From Lunularia cruciata (lineage: Eukaryota; Streptophyta; Marchantiopsida; Lunulariales; Lunulariaceae), in contig OX419756.1 in NCBI GenBank assembly GCA_948567375.1, forward strand, positions 315,001 to 379,000: a stretch of 64,000 bases of DNA, written 5' to 3'. This document shows positions 55,907 through 64,000 of this stretch, one piece after another (the stretch's first letter is position 1; every line of letters starts with the position of its first letter). Under the pieces are notes generated by a model that was given only the letters and a program-made list of their open reading frames with translations, did not search any database and was not told the origin of the DNA. The translations under genes and the position numbers were made by a program.

Positions 55907-56650
55907 ATAATTGACAGTCACCTTATTCAAAATTTTACAAAGTAACCCATTTGCTTTTTTTGTTAAGCCATTTGCTTTTGGGTTATAAGGAGTCATCTTC
56001 CGATGTTTAATCTGAAAATACTTGGTTAATGCCTCCATTATAGAGTTCAAAAAATGTGTTCCTCGGTCACTGACCAATTCCAGAGGACACCAATATCGGT
56101 AGATGATGTTTCGAAAGAAAAATTCCACCACAGTTTTAGCATCATCTCTGCGAGTTGCTTCCGCTTCAACCATCTTGGTAGCATAGTCAGTGCAAACCAA
56201 AATGTAGCGCTTTCGTGTGACTCGGGTCACTGGTTGAATGGGACCCACAAAATCAATCCCCCATTTCTCAAATGGGGCCAAAGGCAAAATTGGTCTCAAA
56301 GGCCATTGAGAAGTAGCCGTCGGCTTCCCCGTTCTCTGACACGCATCACAGCTTTGGATATGAGCATGTACATCTTTGTACATTGTAGGCCACCAATACC
56401 CTGCCGAAAGAATTTTCTTTATAGTATTCTTCAGAGCATAGTGTCCTCCCGATGCCTCGGAGTGTAAAGATTCAATTACTCCTCCTACTTCATATGACTC
56501 CAAGCATCGCTGAAGTACTTCGTCTTCGCCCATCTTAAATAAAATGTTGTGTTTAAGCTGGTACGGCCCCATTTTCCTGAGAAAGACTGCCCGCTGTTCC
56601 GGATCCATCCCCTCAGGACAATGGAGAGTATTCAGATAATTATATTCATC
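55907..56650 (-). pseudogene. Element B integrase, N-terminal and catalytic part
   Basis: Open on minus from 56821. Landmarks: LHSEASGGHYALKNTIKK and CDACQRTGKP for zinc binding, GIDFVGPIQP, YILVCTDYATKMVEAEA, SDRGTHFLN and NPKANGLTKKANG, where Lys replaces the catalytic Glu seen in element A. The frame runs into element D at 55902 and resumes at 51487. Confidence 0.88.
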
Positions 56651-57445
56651 TGCATACCTCGTACTTCTCATTGCTGATAAGTGATACAACTCTTCATCAG
56701 GGAACCGATAGTCAATTTCCCACTCCTGGTCTTGAGTTTCTAGCCTGGACAGGAAGTCCGCATTCAAATACAAAGCTCCCTTCCTTACTTGTACAGTATA
56801 CGTGAATTCTTGTAATAACAAGATCCATCTTGCAATTCATCCCGATAAATCTGCCTTCTTGACCAGATGTTGCAATGCATAATGGTCAACATAGAAGACA
56901 AATTCATACCCCAACAAATAATGACAAAATTTCTTGAAGGCATACACCATTCCAAGTGCTTCTCTTTCAGTCGTCGAATAGTTCTTTTCAGAAACTGAAA
57001 ATTGTCGGCTGGCATAATACACCGGGTAGTCCTTCTTCTTCTTGTCCTTCTGACTTAAGACAACCCCGATGGCCATGGACAAAGTGTCCACATACACATG
57101 AAAAGGGACGTCCCAATTCGGGGCCCTCATGACTGGTGCTTCAACCAGTTTCTTCTTCAACACCTGGAAAGCTTCTTCTTGATGTGCTTCCCATATATAG
57201 TCTTCGGATTTCTTCAGAAGCTTTGTAAGTGGTGCAGCAAGCACTGCATAGTTTGACACAAAGCGTCTGTAATATCCGACATGTCCCAAGAAGGCTCTCA
57301 GCTCCCGGATGTTCTTCGAGGATTCCAAAGCTACGATTATCTTAACCTTCTCAACATCAACTTCAATACCTCGGCTTGACACCCGATGCCCTAGAAGAAT
57401 TCCCTCCTTCATTGCGAAGAAGCATTTCTCTGGGTGTAATGACAA
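56651..57445 (-). pseudogene. Element B RNase H
   Basis: LHPEKCFFAMKEGILLGHRVSS, IRELRAFLGHVGYYRRFVSNYAVL (intact where A has a deletion), PFHVYVDTLSMAIGVVLSQ, YSTTEREALGMVYAFKKFCHYL and FYVDHYALQHL, with the catalytic Asp, Glu and Asp present. One stop near 56840 (SG-IARW), shared with element A. Confidence 0.87.
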
Positions 57446-57502
57446 GCTTGCAAAACGACACCTTTCAAATGTTTGGCAAAGGTAATCTATATGTACATCT
57501 CT

Positions 57503-58456
57503 TCACCCAAACACACAAAAATCATCAATAAAAACTTCGACAAATTTGCGCAGGAAATCCTTGAAGATCAAATTCATCATCCGCTGGAAAGTAGCAAGAG
57601 CATTACACAACCCAAAGGGCATTTGATTGTAAGAAAAAGTGCCCAAATTGGTTGTGAATGTAGTTTTATCCTTGTCTTCTTCTCGAATGGATACTTGATT
57701 GTACCCTGAAAATCCATCGAGAAAACTATAACAAGGATGCCCAGCTACTTGATCTAAAATTGTATCGGTAAAAGGCAAGGGATGATGATCTTTCCTTGTA
57801 ACTGCATTCAATTTTTGGAAGTCTTGGCACACTCGGATCTTCCCTGTTTTCTTCTTTGGGACAATGACAATGGGGGAGACCCATTCACTACTTAAGACAA
57901 GGAAGATGATTCCGGCCCCTAAGTACTTATCGATTTCATCTTTCACCAAAAGCAAGTACTTCGGGTTCAGGCGGTATTGTCGCTGCCGAACCGGAACTGC
58001 ACCTTCAACCAAATCAATCCGGTGTTCTCCAAATTCTTGTGGAATACCCGGCATTTGATCAATCGACTAGGCAAATACATCCTGGAACTCTATAAACAGG
58101 GAAGTGTATCCTGCCAACTCCTCCGAAGTAACTATCTTCAAGATCTTTAAAATTTTTCCTTCAGTTAGTAACACCTCTTGATAGTCATCGGGGTTGATGA
58201 CTCCTTCAACGTAGCTTACTCGGCTTAACCCCAGGCGAGTGGCCATCAAACCCCCTTCTTCCAAGTCAGGTTTACCCGAGGTGAGGTCATATGGATCTTC
58301 GTCATCAACCTCTACCTCGTAGCATTCCAAGTAATTAACTTGGACTTCTTCTTTGGATTCATCTGAAGACGAAGACGATGAGTCTTCGGATTCATCTTCC
58401 TCTTCTGACAAACTTGTTTCCCCGAGATGGGGAACCTTCATCCAACTCACAGTCAC
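57503..58456 (-). pseudogene. Element B reverse transcriptase and preceding linker
   Basis: 58067-58456 is the acidic linker (SEEEDESEDSSSSSSDES). RT on 57503-58054 reads GIPQEFGEHRIDLVEGAVP, PIVIVPKKKTGKIRVCQDF (Arg kept), YSFLDGFSGYNQVSI, FGLCNALATFQRMM and FIDDFCVFG. A stop between the two segments (near 58064) and one after FCVFG (near 57500) break an otherwise complete domain. Confidence 0.88.
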
Positions 58457-58537
58457 CAGCTTCTGATCTTTGGACGAAATGTCCTTGAATCTTAACTTCT
58501 ACTGATGCCAATCCACTACAACTTGGGCACTATACAA

Positions 58538-59140
58538 CTAGGGTCTGCCGATCAATAGAAGGTAACCACTTTTTGTCACTGGCCGCAACACGATGTAATT
58601 CAACTTGAAGGGTACCCCTCCAATGATCGTGGTAATGTTCGACAGCATGCCCAAGGGCCGTCTCCTGGTTTGGTCTGCAAACTTCAAAACTCGGGGTGTT
58701 GGTTCAAACATATGATACCCGACTCGATTCACCGTATCTTTGGTCATGACATTCACACCGGACCCAAAGTCAATGGGTATCAATGTGATCATGCACCCTG
58801 CAATCTCCGCGTCTACCTCGGGAGATCCCAAATCTTCTTGTTCAATACGATAGATAGCAGGCATGTCCTTCTTTGACATTGACCTCACCTTCTTGAGGGC
58901 CAAATTAAGCTGTCTCTTGTACAGCTTGTTATCTTCCCACAATTGCTTAAATGTAAGATTGGCATTTGTGGTGGCCAGGTCGGCTACAATATCATATTGG
59001 GGAACTCCTCCCAATTTGACCGTCTTCGTCTTCAGCTTTGGGTCCGAGGACCCTCCATGTTCCCTCTTGACTTCGGGATGCTTCAAAATGGTGACGGGCT
59101 TGCTGATGGCCTTAACCCGAGCTTCCTCCGGTTGGCCCAC
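58538..59140 (-). pseudogene. Element B aspartic protease
   Basis: AEIAGCMITLIPIDFGSGVNVMT carries D-F-G where element A has D-S-G, so the active site is altered. DQTRRRPLGMLSNITTIIGGVPFKLNYIVL and SGYLLLIGRP follow in frame, showing what element A lost by its one-base deletion. Confidence 0.83.
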
Positions 59141-59160
59141 CTCAGCTTGGATCAGACCCT

Positions 59161-61422
59161 TTACTTCGATTGGATGTCCGCCGGAAAAATTGGAGACTTC
59201 GTCTTTGTCTCTTCTTCCAAACTCAGTTCCCGAGTCCTTAGTAATGCCTCCCTTAATTCTTTCTGCAAGGCTTTAGCTTTAGCTTTTGCAAGGATCTTTT
59301 CCTCCTTGGCCGAAAGAATGGCTTTTGGGTGCTGTCTCTTCACCTTTCGGGAAGACAACGAGGTCGTACTCAGTTCTTCGAGATCACGCTTCTTCTTGCT
59401 GGAGCGTGTCTCAACTTTCAAAACTTCAAGGTCTGGCCATTCTCCTTCTGAGGCCGGACTACCTTCTTGAGGTCTTTCTTCCTCAAGAGTAATGCAATTT
59501 ACATTTGTATCCCCCTTTGGTTGAAGTGTTGCACGCTCAACGGGGGTCTGTACATATTTTACAGGAGGCTTCGGGTTCGGCGGGTGAGGGCATTGGTTGC
59601 CCGTATGCCCTGATCCTTTACAATTTCCACATAGGGGAACGTACCCAATTTGCCTTCTTGGCTTGGGACAATTTGGAGACCAATGTCCCATCGAGCCACA
59701 CTTATAACAGGCTTTGGGTGCAACATTCTGAGAGTGATTTTGGTTGCTCATCGGTGGTCTTCGTGAAGGAGCATTGGGGTTATACTCCCTGGGTCCAAAC
59801 CTCGGACCTTGATAAGATGTGCTCGGTTGAGGCTGTACCTCCTGAGTTTGGTACACCGCCTCTTTGTCCTCGTCTTGGTTCCATCCCGGAACCCAATCAA
59901 TCTGCTGCATCGGGAATGCATTACAAGTATTGCACTTTGTGTTGGCGTGGCCGGATTTGCCACATGCGGTGCACCACACATTAGATCGTCCAAATGCTGG
60001 GGCCTTTCTTCGGTCCTTAGCCCCAATCATCTAGATCTTGAAATCCGAAAACTCCTTGATGAGGGCATCCAGCTTCGTATCCGCCTTATGTATACTCTTG
60101 GCTAGAGGAGTCATTGGTTTCTTGCCTCCACGTCTTCTGACTCGTCTTGGCTTTGATTCTTCTTTGGATTCCAAAGAAGAGCTCGAAGACATAGAGGATT
60201 CATCCGAAGAAGGGGAGGTGTTGCGTGAAGCTCTCCTTCTGGGCTTCTTGCCCTTCTTCTCCTGATTTCTCCAGTTACTGGCAGAGTGAGAGAGGGCCGC
60301 TTCATAACGAGCAGCATGCTTGAGTACTTTGTCCAGGGAAGTTACATTCCTCTCCCTGGCAAAGATTCGTATCTCTGGTGAAAGGCCCCCGAGGAACCAG
60401 GTAATGGCTTGGGCATCGGAGTATCCCACCACCCCCGATTGCTTGGGAACTCGGTTCAATAGTGCCATGAACGGCTCAGAGTAGTCCCTCAACTTCTCCT
60501 TCTTGCTCCGGTCCAAATCGTTGAGTGCCGCAAAGACACTCGTATCGTAGTCAACCTCACGAAATCATTCCAGGAAGCTGTTTCTCAAGTCCTCCCAGTC
60601 CGATGGTACAAACCCCTTCTGAGTCACATGGGTGTACCAGCTCTGAGCTTTCTTGTGGAGCAAACTTGGGAAAATTCTCAGTCAATCCGCCGAGTCATGC
60701 TCCTTGTTAGCAAAGGAGATGACTTTGAATTCTTCGATGAATTCATCGGGGTCTTTGTCTTGTTATGTCCCCTTATACTTCTGATAGGCGTGTCGGGTGA
60801 TAGGGAGCAAAGTCATCGTTCAATGCACTAAGGTCGGCTGAGGTAATGTGGAACTTGACGGAACGGAAGGATTGGCTGGAATTGATGCCGTATTGTCAGC
60901 CCAGGGATTCCAATTCGTCAAATTCAAGGTAGGGTCTTCTTCAACAATTTCTGCTGTGAGGGTGTTGACTTTAACCCGAGTGGAAGATTCAGGATCAACA
61001 CCTTCGATGGGTTCTTCAAAATTCCTTTGGGACAACCGAGGAATCATTTGTAGAAGATATTGACACTCGTCTTCAGTAAGTGTTCGTGCTGTCTTTTCTC
61101 AAACAAAGGTCTTCAAGGAAACAACTTCCTTTACAGCTCTAGGGGGAGCTGGTGTACTGGGCCGCAATGCATATGTTTGCCTACTCGATTCTTTCTTCTT
61201 CTTGGAAGAAGAGGGAGATGCAAAGTAGCCTTGCCAACCGCCTTCGCGTTTCTTGTGGTCAAGTTCTCGTAGGGCTTCTTGCACTTCGTGAAGGAGTTGA
61301 AACTCCAACGCCTCTCGTTCAGTTTCGTCAACGATGGATGGGACGTTCAGACATTTGTCTTCTTCATGCTGAAGTGCTGGTCTTCGAGCTCTCTCTTCTC
61401 GTTGTTCTTTCAATGCAGACAT
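59161..61422 (-). pseudogene. Element B gag with three zinc knuckles
   Basis: Starts MSALKEQREERARRP at 61422. Segments at 61099-61422, 60820-61047, 60031-60516 and 59161-60030 are separated by stops, and 60540-60810 is broken. Knuckles CTACGKSGHANTKC, CYKCGSMGHWSPNC and CGNCKGSGHTGNQC lie within 59560-60000. The order and spacing match element A, which supports three knuckles as a family trait. Confidence 0.87.
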
Positions 61423-61485
61423 TCATATTGCGTTGATACCAAGCTTCCAATTTGGCTTCATATTCTTCCACTTCCGAGATTTGTA

Positions 61486-61503
61486 TCCCCGGCAGCGGCA
61501 CCA
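61486..61503 (-). other. Element B primer-binding site
   Basis: TGGCACCGCTGCCGGGGA on minus, identical to element A's site, 7 nt inside the 5' LTR end at 61511. Confidence 0.88.
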
Positions 61504-61510
61504 AAAATCA

Positions 61511-62760
61511 TGTGACAACCCGGCAAATATCACTTTTGCGGTAATCGGGTAAGTAAAAATCGTTCCCGCAGAGATACGAGTCAGAATTGGTCAAATACGA
61601 AGCAAAGTAACAATTTCAGTTCTTCTTGAGTTCTTCTTTAGTCTCTCAGGTAGAAACCACACCTAGAAGAGAGTAACAAGCACTGACTCGCAGTCTTGTC
61701 ACAAATTCAAACTCCTTAATCACAAATCCTTCAATTCTTTCCAAACAATCTTGATTGTGATGATTCAGGCTCTCCCGAAAACGGCACTTCACTGCAAAAC
61801 GACTTCGCCTCAGAATTGTGTTCCACCCCTCCACTAAAGGCACAACTTCCTTGATCAAAATTGCTTCACATCAACTTCGCACTGCACTCACAAACACAGA
61901 ATACTACCAACACTACAATTCCTCTCAGATCTGTCAAGGCATTGCTTCGAATGCACTTCACTCAAGATCAAACACACAGAATGAAGATCAAGGCTGTGGA
62001 ATCCAACATCCAACAAGCACATTGACTTGCACTTCGAATTTCTTCACACACTCACACTCACAAACACAAAGTTGATACTCGGAATCAAGCTCAAGCGACG
62101 AGCATTGCTTCACAGCACTTCACTTTATCTATTCTCAGAAATAATGAGCACTGAACAATATTTTCCTACGAATGCCACTCTTAAATAGTGAAGCAATCGA
62201 CAGTTCTAACAACTATACCGTTCTACCACAACTATTCTAACCTGCTCCTCCGAAATGACAATGCACCTCTTCATATCTGCCCCTTCAAATCTCAAATCTG
62301 TTACTAATCCGATCCGATGTCTACTTCTTCCTCGGCTTTCAAACCCGATCCCAAAGTAATCTTACTTCCTACTACATTTTCCTTGGGTTTCCCATCTCCT
62401 ACTTCTTCTACCAGATCCAGCAATTCTCTTTCCTGATCTGAAATTGCACTAGTGGGTAATCTATCTAACTCTTCATCCTTCGACCCACTTTTCTCTAATG
62501 TCTCTGAAGGCAACTCCAAAGACATTTGGATTCCTATGTTATCTACTTCGGGTTTTGCCTTAACATCTTGCCAAAGCTTTTCTAACTCTATTCTCACTAA
62601 ATCTAATCTAATCGCAATATTGTCTTCTACTTCTAAGATCTTCCTGTCTACACGAGTTCTGAGACTAATCAACAAGGCATTCAAATCTGTATCTTTTGCT
62701 TGTCTTCGCCTTGTCTCCTGCACCAACAACTCCAACTCGTGCAGCCTTGTTTCTTCAATC
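61511..62760 (-). mobile_element. Element B 5' LTR, truncated, with the C-terminal LTR-encoded frame
   Basis: The 3' end of the LTR is intact (TGTGACAACCCGG at 61511). The C-terminal codons of the LTR-encoded protein lie at 62304-62760 (RLHELELLVQETRRRQ to VDIGSD), open throughout. At 62760 the LTR stops within the frame and integrase coding sequence of element C begins. Promoter and N-terminal codons are missing. Confidence 0.88.
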
Positions 62761-64000
62761 AATACCGCCTTTCCGTTAAGCCATTTGCTTTTGGGTTATA
62801 AGGAGTCATCTTCCGATGTTTAATCTGAAAGTACTTGGTTAACACCTCCATTACGAAGTTCAAAAATGGTGTTCCTCAGTCACTGACCAATTCCAGAGGA
62901 CACCTATATTGGGAGATGATGTTTTGAAAGAAAAATTCCGCCACAGTTTCAGCATCATCTTTGCGAGTTGCTTCAGCCTCGACCATCTTGGTAGCATACT
63001 CAATGCAAACCAAAATGTATCACTTTCTTGTGACTCGAGTCACTGGTTGAATGGGACCCACAAAATCAATCCCCCATTTCTCAAATGGGGCCAAAGGCAA
63101 AATTGGTCTCAAAGGCCATTGAGAAGTAGCCATCGGCTTCCCCGTTCTTTGACAAGCATCATAGCTTCAGATATGAGCATGCATGTCTTTGTACATTCTA
63201 GGCCACCAATACCCTCCCAAAAGAATTTTCTTTACAGTATTCTTCAGAGCATAGTGTCCTCCCGATGCTTCGGAGTGTAAAGATTCAATCACTCCTCCTA
63301 CTTTGTATGACTCCAAGCATCGCCAAAGTACTTCATCTTCACCCATTTTAAATAAAATGTTGTGTTTAAGTTGGTACGGCCCCATTTTCCTGAGAAAGAC
63401 TGCCCTCTGCTCCGGTTCCATCCCTTCAAGACAATGGAGAGTATGCAGATAGTGATATTCAGCTGCATACCTCGTACTTTGCATTGTTGATAATTGATTC
63501 AACTCTTCATCAGGGAATTGATCGTCAATTTCCCACTCCTGGTCTTGAGTTTCTAACCTGGACAAGAAGTCCGCATTTGAATGCGAAGCTCCTTTCCTTA
63601 CTTGTACAGTATATGTGAATTCTTGTAACAACAAGATCCATCTTGCAATTTGCCCGGATAAATCTGACTTCTTGACCAAATGTTGCAATGCATAATGGTC
63701 AACATAGAGGACAAACTTGTATCCCAACAGATAGTGGCAAAACTTCTTGCAAGCATACACCATTCCGAGTGCTTCTCTTTCAGTCATCAAATAGTTCTTT
63801 TCAAAAATTGAAAGTTGGCGGTTGGCATAATACACAGGGTAGTCCTTCTTTTTGTCCTTCTGACTTAAGACCACTCCGATGGCCATGGACAAAGTGTCCA
63901 CATATACATGAAAAGGGACGTCCCAATTTGGGGCCCTCATAACTGGTGCTTCAACCAACTTCTTCTTCAACACTTGGAAAGCTTCTTCTTGATTTGCTTC
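62761..64000 (-). pseudogene. Element C: family 1 RNase H and integrase fragment, leaving the window
   Basis: Minus strand. 63167-63973 encodes RNase H (PFHVYVDTLSMAIGVVLSQ, MTEREALGMVYACKKF, LYVDHYALQHLVKKSDLSGQ) and the start of integrase (LHSEASGGHYALKNTVKK). 62761-63166 continues the core to NPKANGLTE, ending at the junction with element B's LTR. SGQIARW is intact here, where A and B have a stop, so C is the better RNase H copy. The rest lies beyond 64000. Confidence 0.85.

Larger units (their letters stand above)
47109..62760 (-). mobile_element. Element B: family 1 retrotransposon, minus strand, interrupted by element D
   Basis: Reading on minus: truncated 5' LTR (62760-61511), PBS (61503-61486), gag, protease, RT, RNase H, integrase, PPT (50938-50928) and 3' LTR (50925-47109). 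Element D occupies 51492-55902 inside integrase. The protein sequences are close to element A throughout, with different stops. The 5' LTR lacks its first 2.5 kb or so, joined to element C pol, so a target duplication cannot be checked; TGCCC (47104-47108) would be the left one. Confidence 0.92.

Overview
The window looks like intergenic DNA from a land plant with a large, retrotransposon-packed genome. I found no host gene, tRNA or rRNA. The case for a plant rests on Ty3/gypsy pol types usual in plants (an Athila/Tat-like integrase and RT, and a chromovirus with a chromodomain), a primer site resembling the tRNA-Asp PBS of plant elements, a short run of CCCTAAA (plant telomere-type) units near 4740, and stop-codon decay confined to CG and CHG contexts. 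A gymnosperm or fern would fit the density, but the sequence does not decide this.

Nearly everything belongs to four retroelement families. Family 1 dominates. It has LTRs of about 3.8 kb (TGTGGTGCCC...GTTGTCACA), and ten copies or pieces are present. Each LTR copy that reaches that far encodes one long protein in the LTR itself: about 857 residues, with a conserved N-terminal globular region, an acidic middle and a long coiled coil. A TATA box sits exactly 27 nt before its first conserved ATG in four copies. Family 2 is a decayed chromovirus. Family 3 has LTRs of 1.6-1.8 kb. Family D is a deleted element with pyrimidine-rich, tandem-repeat LTRs and an integrase unlike the other two.

Layout. 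1-3699: family 1 LTR, minus strand. 3700-6663: family 3 LTR and leader, minus. 6664-9340 and 20150-22335: one family 2 chromovirus on plus, split by about 10.8 kb of CT-rich DNA. Within that insert lies a minus solo family 1 LTR (11332-18893, TSD CTTGT), itself hit by a plus solo family 1 LTR (11359-15138, TSD CTTTT). 23297-25815: family 3 on plus. 26082-27130: family 1 LTR fragment. 27150-29220: family 2 on minus. 29221-45940: minus family 1 LTR split by element A (29746-43081, plus), which has both LTRs, PBS, gag-pol, PPT and a perfect AATTT duplication. 45947-47098: another minus LTR piece. 47109-62760: element B (family 1, minus), interrupted inside integrase by element D (51492-55902), its 5' LTR fused at 62760 to the pol of a further family 1 element, C, that runs off the window.

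How it fits together. If transcribed from the LTR TATA box, family 1 RNA would carry the LTR-encoded protein at or near its 5' end, ahead of gag. A solo LTR would still keep both promoter and reading frame. Every gag-pol and LTR reading frame here carries stops or frameshifts, so no copy in this window looks active.
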